Source: Lingula anatina | Lineage: Eukaryota; Brachiopoda; Lingulata; Lingulida; Lingulidae | DNA: 64,000 nt | Direction: 5' to 3' | Assembly: GCF_001039355.2 (NCBI RefSeq) | Contig: NW_019775837.1 | Location: forward strand, 124,001 to 188,000 | Shown here: positions 1 through 15,100 of the stretch, piece after piece | Layout of the letters: every line of letters starts with the position of its first letter | Numbering within the stretch: the first letter of the stretch is position 1 | Program-made: the position numbers and the translations under genes | The notes under the pieces: model-generated | The model's input: only the letters and a program-made list of their open reading frames with translations | What the model was told of the DNA's origin: nothing | Databases searched by the model: none

Positions 1-445
1 CTATATATACCTACTGTATATCCGTCGATACGTATGCGTCCACCGTCCAAATAGCTTTGTTTATCTAATAATTTACGGGAATCTCAGGAAGACATTTCAG
101 AAGTGAATGAGAGGAGGGTAAATGCCACAACTGTCATCGCGGGTACATATTGTTCACAAAAGCCTTGATACAGTTGCCTCGATTTCAGTCAGAGGCTGCC
201 TCTAGGAAAGACGATAGAGCCGCAACATCTTATAGAAGGAAATCGTTAGTTAGCTGGGGAATTTAAGAAGAATACTGTTGATTGATTAAGACAGTTGTAT
301 ATGTCAGTATAATCTCACAGCTATATGTAGCTCTAGGCTATCACCATCTCCGAGGATTGCTTAACAGTAAACAGAATAGTTCCCCATTGTAATCGTGACG
401 CAAATCGAAAGGCAATTACCCGGTAGTGGCCTAACCATGTACATC

Positions 446-519
446 TACATTTACATGAACATGTATGATGTACGTGTAACAGTACATTTACATGAACATG
501 TATGATGTACGTGTACCAG
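446..519. repeat. 37-bp tandem duplication framed by an inverted repeat
   Basis: Two nearly identical 37-base copies (446-482 and 483-519) follow each other directly. They contain the alternating tacatg/catgta pattern. The pair is framed by GTACATCTACAT on the left (439-450) and its reverse complement just to the right (about 524-535), so the whole block can fold into a hairpin. Confidence 0.8.
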
Positions 520-607
520 TACATGTAGATGTACCCGATTGCCCGTCCTAGTTCCTATTCATTACAACATATGGCATAGCTTCAATTCTATTTTAATTGA
601 CAGCAGT

Positions 608-671
608 CATGCACACCAAACCCAGTACTAAATTCTTCTATAGTTAATATTTAGTACTGATGTGTATGCAT
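608..671. repeat. Imperfect inverted repeat
   Basis: The arm CAGTACTAAAT is followed after about 15 bases by ATTTAGTACTG. The pairing extends imperfectly outward through catgcacacc and atgtgtatgca. It may be the remains of a short hairpin element. Confidence 0.6.
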
Positions 672-2061
672 ATAAACCTGAAGTACCCTTGTGGTAATCT
701 CACTGCAAGATCACGATCAACAGCTAGCGAAACCTGGGAAATTAACAACAGAGGTTTAATCACCCTTCGGTTTACTTTCGTCTATTTCAATCAATAACAA
801 TTTGTGCAAATTGGACGGGGATCTAGATAATACAGTAACAAGACTGGTATAATACGGCATCAATCATTTTCAACCGAACATAATAACCGAGTATTGTACT
901 CCGTGGCCTGAAGCATTTAGAATCTGAACTCCGGCTTGCTTAAAGCATTGGAATTGTGTTAAACTCCCAGAAAAAATCATGAATCTCTGAGAAGCACCCT
1001 GAGATTATGAGACTGTTACCCAGCCTGTTTTATACTGAGTATGAGAGTACGAACGGCTAGTCTGCACTGTATATTCAATATACGTTATTTGTACTTGTAT
1101 TTGTACTTCTTTATCGAGAACACTTCTTACAAAACGTGTGCCAAGCTACAGAGGTGACTCTCTAATGGACTCTCTTTCTCAGGGTGATCTCCATGGAATT
1201 CTTGAGAAGACATCAAGAAACACTGTTTTTCACTATTCCCTCGTCACTTGTGATTTATAACCACAGAGATTGACGTCTAAGACCGATAGTGAAAGCCATC
1301 AAGACCGCATTGTTTAACCAAGAATGTTCATTGGTCATAACGATAAATTGTCAAGTCCGAATGAAATATCCAGCAATAGGCCACCACGTGTCAAAATATA
1401 TGCCCCCCGGAATGTTTTAACAACTGCTTTTCACAGAACAGACCCAAAATGATTGTTTCTGAAATATTGTAAAGCACAGAGACTTGAAGTAGTTCTTGTC
1501 TATTTGTTAAACTCACTTGAACTTCCAATGTTCTTTCGCTATTAACTATCCATAACAAGTATTTGCTTATAACATTTTTAGCTTCAAAGTCATGGTGATT
1601 CCTTATTATTTGCGTTCTTAGAATCGGTTTCCAATGCCAAACTGTTTCTCAACAGTTCACGTTAGGAGAGGCACGTACAGAGAATGGAAACCACGCTGGT
1701 TCAAACGTGGTTAAAATGTCGACGATAATCAACACATATGTAGGACGCAGGTCAAGTTAAGCCTTACTGTTTTAATAAACAGCGTTCTGCTTGGAGGGAA
1801 CCGTGTGCTCGTTTTTTTTCTTTGCGGCGCGTGCGGCTTCTAAGGCCTACTTCAGAACCCAATTTGCGAGTCCAATTTTCCTCTTTCTTCGGCCTTAAAA
1901 TAATTCGACGAAATACACATTCCATGGGTTTACCATTGTCCAGTAGGCTATTCTAACGTTTGACGAAAAGGCATGATATACTGTGCATTATCTGAACGAC
2001 ACTGATCACCTGTGGTTGATGAAACTAAAAGCAGATTTCTATATCTGTACTTGTTTGACAG

Positions 2062-2097
2062 ATCTCTCTCTCTCTCTCCCCCCCCCTTTCTCTCTTT

Positions 2098-2177
<80 letters not shown>

Positions 2178-2198
2178 AGAGAGAGAAAAAGAGAGAGG
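2062..2198. repeat. (CT)n-(GT)n-(GA)n compound microsatellite
   Basis: A long CT run, broken once by a C-rich interruption, passes into a GT run and then a GA-rich tail. The open frames here on both strands are low-complexity translations and not genes. Confidence 0.95.
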
Positions 2199-5100
2199 GG
2201 GAAGAGACTGTACCATGTAGGAGCCTTATCTGTTGCACATTCAATTTCGCTCAAACTAATGTCACCACATACACATGATATCCATTGGCTTGGCCAACTT
2301 CCCTTCGAAACCAGGCGACAACACAAATGACCAGGTACTTCCTTTCTCATGCCTATTCTAATATAAAACCCTTTTCTCATTCTGATATAATAAATATACA
2401 CATATGCGATACCAAAATCTGATATTATTAATCCCCCCCGATTTGCTAATCAACAGGCCAGGCGGTTCACTACTCATTCCTAGTGTACACACTGCATAAG
2501 TCACCTAGCTATCTCTGCCAGCATGGGGGGACAGACCGCGGAGAATAAAATAGGTCGCTTATGAAAAATGTAAGAACTTGGAAGACGATGAGACGATGAG
2601 AAGAAGATAACTGCAGTCATTGCAGGAGATTCCGTGGTTTATAACCTTGGCTGGCTAGAGCAGACCGGAAAAACAAGAAGGGACTACGCCCACCGGGATC
2701 AGAGAGACCTCTGGACCTTGCCAATGTGCAACGTTTTTTCCCCATGCGTTATACTTAAAAGTTCGGCTTGGTTGATTGGGGTGGGGGTGAACAATGAAAA
2801 ATATTTACTACAGAAAGAGTTACAATTGTATGTTCTGATAAAATCATGTATAACTGCCTAACGTCATGCACTACTGTGATAGTAGGTTCTTATCCTAAAT
2901 TTGCAGATTTAAAGCACGCTTATTGATACTAGTTTAACACCCACAAACAGACAAATGTCGTAAACCACACCCTAAGCCCATAGAACATTTCTTTAATAAC
3001 GAAGGTACTCCTGCCTTGAGACTGGGCCAACATGTACAGTCATGTTTTAACCACCATCTCGACACTTACTTCCGTACTCAACGCTATATGACCTGGGCGA
3101 TCCCCTTATAGTTGGCACAATGTCAGAGTAATAGAAGCTAGGCGTCGGCTCGTAAGCGTCCAGAGGGGGCAGGGAGGACGTAGATGGAGGCTTGTTCCTC
3201 TTCACAACGCGCATTGCCCGTCAGATGGAGCCACACCCTTTCCGCGACTCCGCGAGAAGAGGTGACGCTCCGATTTCAATTAACCAGCGGTGCTCTACCC
3301 CGCGTCCTAAAATATCGCATAAACAACAGCGTCTCAGGTTTAAATGATCGAAGCGTGTTAAGACAAACGCGACCTCTAACTCGTATATCCGTGCTTCAGT
3401 AGTTCTGTTTCTGGAATTAAATTAGGATTCCCTAATCCTGATTCAGTTGCTCTCCCAGCGCTGGTACTATAAGTCTTAATTCACAGCACGCACGTACAGC
3501 GAGCGCTTCCCCTTGTACTTCCCGTGTTTCAAATCTTCCTGGCCATCATCGGCTATTTCCTCCCTTTTACTTGCAAATGCAGTAAGGTTTTCCAGCCAAA
3601 CCAATCCATCTCACGCATGGAAAATCAGTCCCTCTTATTGTTGATCTCGGAATATAGCACTATTTGCGGCACGGTATCACTCACCGTTGTGGCTCGCTGA
3701 CTTGCTGCGGGATGACCTGGGTATGTGAACGATTACTGCCTTGTACAAAGTTCCGAGGTAGAAATGCACCGCCAACTGGTATTGAATCCTGGCGGTAATA
3801 TAAGTGAATATACATTCCAAGTGTTTAGTGTGGGCGCCTTAAATTTTCTATGCCAGAACAAATGTGTGTTTATAATAGTATATTCCTTTGTATATACAAA
3901 GAGAGAGTACGTGAAATGTCGAAATTAAATAAATAAATAATATAAATTAATAAATATATAAAATTTTAAAGGATAATTAAATAAAACAATGAAGATATAT
4001 GGAAAATGTAAAAACGAAAAACGAATATATTTATGAAAAAGATAGATAAATAAAAACTGGTACCCAAAGCATTTAAAGCCACCTTACTGACTCCTGTCCC
4101 CTAAATTAGTTTTATGAACAATCATTTCTCATAACTTATCCGTGTAGTCCCAAACTTATGAGCATTGAGATAAATCCAAATGACGCTTCTAGATTTTCCC
4201 TAGGCTTATCCTAAGTTTATGTTTTACTGTATATATTACACTGAAAAAATAAACGCCACATGAAATTCGTGAAGGTAATTACACTTGTTGGACAAATCTT
4301 TATGTTTAGATCCTAAAAGGTATTTCTTTTCGCAAGTCAGATTACTAGTAAAGCATAATGTAAGTATAAAAACACACTCCACAGCGTGTGTTACCTAATT
4401 ACAGTTGAGAAAATTGCTGACAAAAATAATGTCACCACGCAATGGCATGTGACAGCCACTAACACCCATTAAGGCACGAGAGAGTTGCATGGCGACCAAC
4501 GGCCGCCTGTAGGCTGATCTTCTTAAATTAAGATACCGACGCGTGAAACGTAATGTACTCTTCCGCCTTCAAAAGTTAAAGCAAAGAGCTAAAAGAATCT
4601 TGTGAAAAAGTACAAGAGAACCCTACATGGTTTCGATTAATTGCTGTGACAATGATAAACAGTGCACATTTTTCTGGTCGACTATACTACTAAAATGAAT
4701 AAATCTTGTAGATAAAAAGTACTCAGGAATTCGCACTATTTTTAAAAAGCAAAAATAGAAAGAAAGAAAACAAGGAAAGAACCGAAGACCCGCTGAAGGC
4801 GCTCACACAAATTCTTACCATAAAGATATATTATGCATCTGGCAAAAATCCAGCCTCGTAAACTACGTGCATCTTCAGCGTCTCTCTTACAAGCTACAAG
4901 TAGATTCTAGCAAACAAGGGCAAGTTACCCTAGAAGTCTCATTGGTAATAAAGTCAAACCTAAAACGTATTAGCTAGTACCGGAATAAATCCAACCCCGC
5001 TTTCTGTCATCTATTACTTTACCTGACGTCTTGCTTTGATAGCCTATTTCACTTGAAAGACACACAAAATATTTGAGACCTTGAGGGACAGCAAACTGGC

Positions 5101-5734
5101 AAGCATACAGTAGCCAGGGCGATTTGACGCGTTTTTGAATGGAAAACAATTGCATTCTGTTTACACAGAACCTAAATGCTGGCCCGCTTCTGGTGTTCAA
5201 CAGTGAAATATGACCAAAGCCATAAGCTTGTGTTTTTAGCAACGTCTATCATTTTACGGAATTCGTGTGATCCTTTTATTTCAAGGCTGGTAACTTCCCA
5301 TTTGCTGCCTAAATTCAATTTGTTGCGCACCAAGCGCGTACTTTGACCGCTTTAATCGAAGAGGTGTAAACATGCTACAACATGGCCACCAGTTGGTCGC
5401 ATGTGTTAGCCATAACCCGTACAGACGTGGTACCAAAACACTGCATGGAATGCAACCGTTCCCCTTAAAACAGGTTGCCAGATTAAACAAACTTGGATTA
5501 AAACCATACCAAGAACGCTGCAAGAACGCCGTCGGCTGACCAACACACTGTCCGACTAATTTAACCTGGTTGGCCAAGACAGGTGACATTGTCATTAATA
5601 ATGGTTATATATAAATATGTGTCCAAACGCAACGGTATTTGTATTATTTCAACTGGAGGTGGTAGGTTGCAATAACGATAATTCCATATTGCACTGATAT
5701 TCTAATATTTCGAACTTGTGATACAGAATGGATT

Positions 5735-5778
<44 letters not shown>
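5735..5778. repeat. (TATC)n microsatellite
   Basis: About eleven uninterrupted tetranucleotide units. Confidence 0.95.
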
Positions 5779-7480
5779 CAAAAATTTCTATTCTTAAAAT
5801 GATAACTAATAATTTTGATGTACATCTATTATGCAACGTGAACTAAAAAAGCAATGGTCGACAATACACATGCACTCATAAGTGCACCGCAAATGCCTCG
5901 TGTAATACAAGTAAGTAGTTGTCCCACCTTTTTAAAGAAGGCCAGCGACAAAGATAACACTCGTACAAAAATGAATAACCAACTTCAAGTTTCTTTCATT
6001 TAATTTTGTCATTTTTGGTGATTTTTTTAGATGTGCTCAAAATGTAAAAGAATACAATGTTACTGTTACTTGCCAGTTAACATAAAAGGTTGGAGGATAA
6101 AGTGTCTTGTATTCGGGCCACATAATAAAAATGGTCACACCGGATTGACTGTTTCATAGATTATCACAATGATAGTTCTGGAATGATGACAACCACTGTT
6201 TATTATGTAAAAAAAACGTGTCTATCAATTACAGTATAACGTACGTCTGTTATCAAAGATAATCGGTTGCTCGACGTAAGATATTCGAATACGCAAAAGG
6301 GTGTAGAGATCTACTTCACATGCGATGCTAATTGAATGTCCAACATCATAAATGCTACACGCAGATTTTTACTTGAAGTGTGCCCACTCGATGCCTTTTC
6401 TTTGATAAAAGAATTAATGCCAGCTGTTAGCTATAAAACATACAGGGCGTGGTTCAGATAATCGCGTGGTTCCAAAATATGACATTAATTTCTATACAAC
6501 ATCCCTAAACCTTTAACATCCCCTTCCCATAATGAATACGTTCAAATTCCAAATGACCTTTACCGTCTAGTAAATGAAAACTGATTATCATATCACAGAT
6601 TTGTTCTAAGTATCAAGCTTAGATCGTTGATGAAGGACTCGGAGAGACAATTGTGACAGTTGAGATACCCAACGCAATGGTTGTGCCGTCAACGTAAATC
6701 ACGAGGAAAAACACTATTTAGAGATATGGTGGGAATGGCACTATGGCTCTCCCTTGATCTCCCACTGGGTTAACATTTTCAATTAACTCAGTTAAAGGTT
6801 ATCGTAGCCCTAAATTCCAAATGTAAAATGTCGTCTGTATTTATATACACGGGCTGTACTTGTTGGCAGTGAAAAAATAGATATAGTTTTGCTTGACGAA
6901 AATGTTATTTCAGACACACTAAAATGTCAAATTCCGATAGCAACATCACAAGTGCATCGCTAGATAGTCCTTAATCTACAGACAGCGAGTTTTCATTTTT
7001 TGTAACTGATACGAATCTAATTATGGGTATGGCATTTTCTCTCTACTGGGACCCTCAGTGTCGCCAACAATATGAATCTATCGATCTGAGAACATTTAGC
7101 TGGAGCCAGGGACAAATTAAGTGAATATTGTGTGACCTTTCATTTACATCATGTCCAGTATACACACGCAATATATTTACCCTTTTTTTCACCTGGTATT
7201 TTATGTATTTGTTGATTTTGTATAATAAGAATGAAACGCAGCACTCCGAAAATCTGTTCAGACGAGGACTGATTAACACTGGAATAAGGGTTAACTGGCG
7301 TTATCAGACGACGACTCAAAGAGAGAGAACCCGCGACACTTTAGATGTTAAATACTTGGTCGTCCTGATGCCGTAAGCAGGCCAGGTTCTGGTCTGGAAT
7401 ATTCCTCGTCTGTAAAGCCGTAAAGATCTCTCGATTAACCCCCAATGTTCTTGAATATGACACAAGTATACAATGTGGAT

Positions 7481-7481
7481 C

Positions 7482-7521
<40 letters not shown>

Positions 7522-7541
7522 TCATGTCTCTGTGTGTGTGT
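7481..7541. repeat. (CT)n-(GT)n microsatellite
   Basis: A CT run passes into two GT runs separated by TCATGTCTC. Confidence 0.9.
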
Positions 7542-8840
7542 GTGTTCATGTGTAAAATATGCCCTAAAAGAACATACCTTATAAGAGTATCTTCTGGTCC
7601 AGTCTTTTTGAATAACTTAAAATGCCAGTCCCACTACCTCAGCACATTTCACACAAGCCGTACAATAATAACCCTGTAACATTTCGGTCCTGTCTTTAAA
7701 GAGGTGCTAGTAATTTCTCTAGAACAAGGAATGGCAAACGTAAGAGTAATCTAAGGGAATAAACCTTACGGTGGCAACCACCACCACAAGAACAAAAGTA
7801 TGACAAATAAGTTTAAGAAAGTGAATAATAAAAACTACGATAATTTTAAGCAAATAGTAAAACGGGTGCAATTATTGAGATAATTAGCTGAATCGATTTT
7901 TGCTTAAGTTTTTTTCAATTTCTGTTCTCTTTTCTTTCCAGGAAGAAACCACAACCAGAAACCGAAAAAAAGCACCCCTGGGACAGAAGTGATGACGCAA
8001 AGAGATACAATTGATTCCTTTGAACCCAACCAGTATATATCTCTAAAATACTATATCATAGACACAGGCAACGACAATTCCGTACTCCTACAATTTTACT
8101 TGTACGTAGCATTCGCATATAGACAAAAAGTCTTCACATATCACTATTTCAGTGAACAGCCGAAGCGATGGCGGTGCATTCGTTATAAAGTTTTAAGAAA
8201 GGTATTGTGTTCGTTTACAGACTGAGAGCAGAACATAGATATGCTGCCATGGCAACCAGAATTGTTCTAGGAGAGGGTAAGCAAAGTTGATCTGGTTGCT
8301 TCAGCAGCTTCCTCCTCCCGATCACGCAAACGCAAAACGATGTTCCAATGTTTAAAAATAAGACACAGACTTAACATAAACTTCCGAGGCTATCCTTAAT
8401 GGTTAAATCTACAACCCCTTGCCAAAACCAATAGATAAAGAACCATGTAACACTTCACGTGAAGACATTCGCCATTCGGCCATCACCTTAATGGATTAAC
8501 AGGCACATTAACCTATGAAATGTAATTGTCGGTGGGCAAAGCCACCTGATTCGAGTCTTCTCGGAGTGCTAAATTGTCAATTCTAATCGAATTTGATCGT
8601 AACATGGGGAGAATTAACTCTCCTTGACCCTGGGACTAATGGAACTGCTATCCAGATAAGTGCATTAAACAAAATTCACCACTGCATCTAACTGAGCGCC
8701 CTGGAAATTGTTTCCACTATACAGACTATACCATGTTCGGTTGTTTATGACATCAGAACAGAAGAGTTTCTACCCAGGCTAAAATTTTTTTAATCACTTC
8801 TGTAGGGAATTTTGCCAATAAAAAAGCAACGGGATGTGTT

Positions 8841-8841
<1 letters not shown>

Positions 8842-8902
<61 letters not shown>
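8842..8902. repeat. (GT)n-(GA)n microsatellite
   Basis: A GT run followed directly by a GA run, the same compound type as at 2.1 kb and 12.1 kb. Confidence 0.9.
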
Positions 8903-8903
<1 letters not shown>

Positions 8904-11900
8904 ACGCACAAGCCCGACGCGGGCCGTTTCTGTGCGTGTTTGAGTATGCGTGTGTATTTGTTTGTCCACGCGCATGATACAGAGTTCTGTGTGTGCGTGC
9001 GGGCGTGTCTCAACACTGCCAAAATCTCTGATTCGGCTTCAAGATAAAATGTTTAATACCCCAACATTTTATTCTTCACAGCAATGGGCTAGCTGTTGCG
9101 TTATAACTGTCTCCCTACGCGCAACTTCACTTAATTATTTACTCGTGTGAAACAGCATTCGTCCACCTGAGTAGGGGAAGGTCAATCATCCCACTGTCTG
9201 GAGTGCCCCGTGAAGTGCAAACCATGAACCATACGCCGAGATTGCACAGCTCAATTAATATTGGTCACTTACGCCAGTTGTGCACCGGCTGCTAAGGTTA
9301 ATTGTGCATATAGCGGGAAAATCGGTATAATGACACATTAAACGCATACAGACTGTATTATCGATTGACACAATAAAAAACTTAACCGTTTCAAAGCAAG
9401 CAGGGGAGACCCATGTCGCTACTCCAAACCATTATTAGCACTGACACTCTTCAACCCCCATCACCTGAATTAAAAACGCACACGGTAACAAACACGCAAA
9501 AAATACATACCACGGGCAGGTTCAGATATAAAAACCACGCGAAATCGCTCCTCTTGACCAAGAATACCATAAAACAGGCTTGACAAACTCGGAGTCAGTA
9601 AATGCACTGCCCACTGCACATAACGTACTGTACGCTACGGTTTTCGCGTCACAGAATACTGTGGACATGACTACTGTAATGATTAAAAGGCACTGAAATC
9701 ATCTTGACCGTGTTATGGGATAGCATCACGCAGTCTGTGCCAGAATCTTATACAGAAAGAGCATGTGACACTAAAAGCAATTACGACATGTGGAATGCGA
9801 CACATTGTGGAAATGAAAAGCGATACATCATTGTCGCGCACCAAATGGCGGTGTGATATACATTTATGTGCCTCGAATATCAGTTATAATTCAGAATCCG
9901 TGTGCTGTAGATAGGAAACTAGACTCTTTAGATGTAGGCGGTAACGACTTTCAATTATAAAACTGCGGCCGAATTGCTGGCATCGCTTTTATCAGGCGTT
10001 TTTTATCGAGTGAAAAATCTAGTAAGCGATTTAAGATGAAAGAGGTATGAACTTTTGCTTTGATTACAGTAAGTGACTCAGCGGTTGTTAGAGGTTACTC
10101 CAGTGGGAATGTTTGTATGTAGGGTCTATGTAAGTGTACGTGCGCGTGTGCATGCCTGTGTGCGTGCTTGCGTCCGTGGTTGATGAAAGAGAGGGGCTTT
10201 TGCGAACATTGCTACAAAATGCAATTCACGTCTGACTACTATCATGTATCATTATTCTCACATTTAACATTAAAAATGCATAGACATCGATATGCAGGTT
10301 TACGGAAGTAACACAGTGAATGCGCAGTAATACATTATTCACCTGAAGGCTCTTATCTGCATCATACAATAGTCATGGATCTGCGATTTGACCTTGTTAA
10401 GGCGGTGCTCTAAACATAACCTATGACGGAGAATATATTTTCTGGATATGATTAACGGGGGATAAATATATGTGTGTGTACCTTATAACAAACCAAACAA
10501 TCAATACCCGAATGGGCATGCCTGATTTGATAACAGCTCACATATACACAATCATGTATTGCATAAACTTCATAGAATCATACCGAATGCTCAGCAACAC
10601 TGTGTAGCTTATATATGCAGGTAATTGAGATTTCATCAAGAATTAAAGGAGATCCCGCTTTCGTTATGTTTCATGCTCTAATTAATTGATAGGGACATGG
10701 AAGTCGAAACAGATATATTTTACCTTTCTACTAAAACGTTCACCCTGAGTTTCAGGGGTTATTGGAAACCCACCTCTGATAAAAGCATTGCTACAGGCCT
10801 AACAAAGGCAGAGGCAGAGTGATAAGAGAGGTACTCCCCCCTCCCCCGTATTGAGGGAAGTATGAAGCAATCTCTGAAGCACTGTATATATAAGCACCCT
10901 AAATACCAAAGGGGGAAAGATCACTGTGTCGGTGAAATGTCACCCTGGTCCGCCTGTTGAATTGCTTTCACACGTGCATAATATAATTCAACCGTTCAAC
11001 TAACCTTCCATTTTTGCTTCCAGTAGCTAAACTGCCCTCAAGTCCAATTAAGATTTTTTTCTCCAATTGTCTTATAACGTGGGAATTGGTCTTGGTCGCT
11101 GACTGTCAATTACCAGGCCGCGGGCACTTGTATTAGTGGAGGATGGAAATGGTTTTTGCTTTCTATCCACAATGATTATCTTCATTCGACGAATGGTTCA
11201 TTTTCCTAGTTCTGTTCGGTTGACATACACGTGCAGCAGTGATCTCAAATATATTCCACTGTCTTGTTGTCGTTGTTAGTGTGCGTATATTAGTAATTTC
11301 GGGTAAAAGGAAGCGGATTGGAGATACTGTGTTATCCCCTGCCTGTTACTCTACGCCGAAAAGAGTCCACAATCCGCTCTCGTATCACGAAATTGACGTC
11401 CCATACATTTACATGTACTATAGATAACTTTACAGGTATGTCGAAGTGAATCCTTTTCTGTCGTTGTCGTATTTGGAAAGCAGTTCAATAAATGCACTGT
11501 ATATAGGTCTAACCCTTTGTGTCTGTTGGAAAAACACGGCTTCAGTTACCCAGTATTCCACAATACCTGTGTCAAGCGAATCAAGGCTGTTATGTTAAAC
11601 GGTACTCGGCTCACAGACCCGCATATCTCTCTTGTCGCACATCATAAATATGTAACCAGCTGATCAGTTGTGATAAACAGGAATTGCATTTCACCTATAA
11701 TTAGCTCTTTTGAATCACTGGTCCATGCACGTACATTGTACAAGCGCCTGTCGTTTCCGTCGCTCCGGCTAAATTTGGATTTTAGGCCTGATTGGAGATA
11801 TCTGCACATTGTTATACAGGGGGACCTGCGGGTTAAGCACTGTCCTGCACTGGCGATCTCTACGTAATCTATTGTTCAGTCCTCGTAACACTTCGCAACT

Positions 11901-12103
11901 GTTGAGTATGAATGTATTGGATTGTCTACAGTGTTCAGTGGAGACGATCAAGGTTGTGAATTGAAAAATACTCAGGTTTGTGGACATTCCGGAGGTGTAT
12001 AAGTGCTTGTATGTGTGCGCAAATTTAAGTGTGTGCGCGCACTTTAGTGTGGCAGCGCGGGTATGAGCACGTGTGCGTGCGTGCGTTTGCGCTCTTATGT
12101 AGG

Positions 12104-12120
12104 CGTGTGTGTGTGTGCAC

Positions 12121-12161
<41 letters not shown>
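12104..12161. repeat. (GT)n-(GA)n microsatellite
   Basis: GT runs broken by a GTGCAC interruption, followed by a GA run. The 181-codon minus-strand frame across it is low complexity and was not annotated. Confidence 0.9.
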
Positions 12162-15100
12162 CTTTAGCATGAGATACCTAGGAAATCTCGCAGTTCGCGT
12201 GAGATAGTGAATCTTTACCCGGGAGTGCTTAATTATCTTATCAGAAGACGGTGCCTCCGCGTTTCTTTGATTTGTGTAGATCGATAATTTTCCCTGAAAT
12301 AACTCACTCAACATTGAAATAATTCAAGACCTTCGCGTGCATACTTTATGAAAGTGGAGGAATAACGTGATGTATTGACACAAGCTGGTGTATGTTGACC
12401 TTATCAAAATATTACGCCTGCCTATGAAAGTAATCTCTTCAATATTTATATAGAATGAAGCGAGGAAGTGCAAGCGCAGTGTACATACATAAAATAAAAG
12501 CCCCCCCTCAGAAGTTTGTTTCATTCACTACATTTACACATACCTTTATTTTTATTTAAGTTAAAATAAATAATATTAAAAACTAACAAACTTAATTAAT
12601 AAAAGTAAACGCAAGTAAGGTAAATCAAGACATGCAATATCATATACCATGTGCTTTCTGCAGGGAAAAATGGGAAATGCACTGAGAGAACTGTTGCTGG
12701 AGCGCACACATTACCCGCCACAATGAAAAACAACCGCGCTTTTCGAGCGATTAGAAATATTGCGTGTAACTGTTCTAACATAAACGCACCCACCGCACCC
12801 GTTCTACTTGAGTAACAAATGAACAATGTCAACAATACCTAAGAATAACTAAGCCATGTTGAACGCATATGGAACAAGAATGTTTATATACAGAAAGAGG
12901 GAAAGAGGAACAACAAAATGTATGCGTAACAGTGATTACAAAATATTACTCGAGAACCTAGTACACTAAATTATTTCAAGGTCCCTAAGTCAGTTGTATT
13001 CACCCTCACTGGGAAGAACGCGGGACTATTTTGCGTCCACTACTTAAAGGTACACTCTGTCAAGCGCTTGTTATCCTAACAAGTATGAATGATCTAAAGA
13101 AATGACAATATATAATTCAAAGGCGAGAAATTACGTCAGTTAAACCTTGTTGACGATCGACGTGCAACGCTAATTTTAACGCTTGGCCGCCTCCGTAAGC
13201 ACCCTGGTTTTGAGGGTCTGTTGAAACTATTCCTCCATCAAAAGTAAAAGTTAGTCGCTGGCTATGCTGTGAAGAAAGGAAACTCCACCAGACGTTGGAA
13301 ACCCAGGGTACCTTCCACGGCTGTAGCCTGAAGACACCAAGCACTTCCCACCACTCGCCACAAACACAAAGTCTTCATTGTGCGACCGTTCAAGGGACGC
13401 CACTACAGAGTCATGCTATTGCTTAACACTTAACATATGACAAGCCTCCACACACAAAATTAAGCTTATTTAATATTAAGATTTATTACGCACGTAGGGA
13501 CCCCAGTAGATTAAAACTCTTGTTTGTCATTTGTTAAATAGTTAATCGTGACCCAGTGCTGGGTGTTATTAGACTACTGTTCCCATAAGCCCAAATGCCA
13601 TACTTCGTGCACCTTTACCTACATATATATGTGTGTATATACAGGTAAGTTATCTACCTGCCATTTTGCAACACGTGCGAATAATGTAAACAAGAAGGGA
13701 ACCGCATCGACCATGACCTGGTGACTCTTCACAAACACACCCACACGCTTCACCTATATAAATATGTAACTTACTAAAATATACGCACACACTCGCGATG
13801 ACAAACACGCACACACACGCACAACTTATCAATGGGTGGCCTTTCCCGACCCTGACCTCCATAAACAGAGGTGTTAGCAACCTTACTAATTATATAACAT
13901 CAAGTTGATTATGCACTACTACACACACACACATTTCACTATACAAGTGCCCCCACAACGTTTTTATAAAATTCCCATACACATGTACGTACTAGTACAC
14001 ACCCGTACTGGCAAACACACGCATAAAGCGTACGTTATTTTACATTATTATACTCACGTCGATTCACGATCATGGTTCTTGAGCTCTGTGAACTCTTTCA
14101 CCTTCACTCTCTGCCTCTCCAGCCACTGCCTCCTGATCCGCCCGGCTTAGTGGTATTGTGTGAAGTAAAAGCCCCACAAATCAAACACCTATAAATAGCT
14201 AGCGTTAAGTGCACGCTCGCCTAGCTACCCATAAAACGACGTTTTTGTAACTTCTCTAACAACGCACTGCAACGAGGCGCAGTAGATGCATTTTCGCTAC
14301 TGTTGTACTGTAAGTATATAGTTCGGGCTCCCTGGTTGAATCTCCGCACGCTTGCAGGAAGTTGCCGATCAGTGATTATTTTCACAAAACACCGTTCGCC
14401 GTTTGCTAGTTTCGCTCTCTTGAACTTCCTCGAAATTATCCAGTAACCCTGCTTTATTGCTGTCTTTGTTGAAAATATTCGCTGTGTTTATATGCTCTGT
14501 ATATAGAACTAATGATATATGTAGATTTTTTGAAGCGTACTTTCGGCACTGCCTGTGGTGGCACACTGTACGTACGTGGAGCGTCAGGAGTTAATGCTAA
14601 ATAACTAAGTCTAGTTTATCAAAATGTGTATTACGTGACCCAGAATAAGCCAAAGAGTGGCTGATAAAAAGTGGTCTGTTGACTCGAAACATGCACTTAT
14701 CCCGGCACAAATGCAATTCTATTTTCCGACCATCTTCAACATAGTTTTTGAGCTCTGGTTGCGACTTCGATTTTCATCTTCAAAGTTCTTCCGCTCTGCT
14801 TACATTTCTGTTGTTCAAACACGCGTCTTATGCACACACAAAACAAGTATAAAAAATCCGCTACAATTCTGAATCTTCTGTCAATAAATGTACTCAAGTT
14901 TGACATGCACGAGTTTGACTCGGACTCCTAAAATAATCCACCATTCTCCACAATGCAACGGCTGATGCAAGGTTACATACTGAGAAGGTACTCGTCGGTT
15001 CGCTACAAAATAGATAGAGTGAATTTTCCACCTCATCCACCTAGGGTTTAAATGTTAACAGTTCAGCCAGAAACCCGATATGAGAAGAGCACGCGATTAA

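Noticed and set aside
2039-2401. Overlapping frames on both strands around the compound microsatellite
   Set aside because: They are Ser/Leu, Thr/His and Arg/Glu dipeptide runs produced by the dinucleotide repeat.
7956-8225. Possible terminal exon after a ctttctttccag acceptor-like tract
   Set aside because: The acceptor looks good, but the three frames give no recognisable protein, no partner exon was found and no paralogue supports it.
11769-12314. 181-codon minus-strand frame
   Set aside because: Its centre is translation of a GT/GA microsatellite. The rest has no family resemblance.
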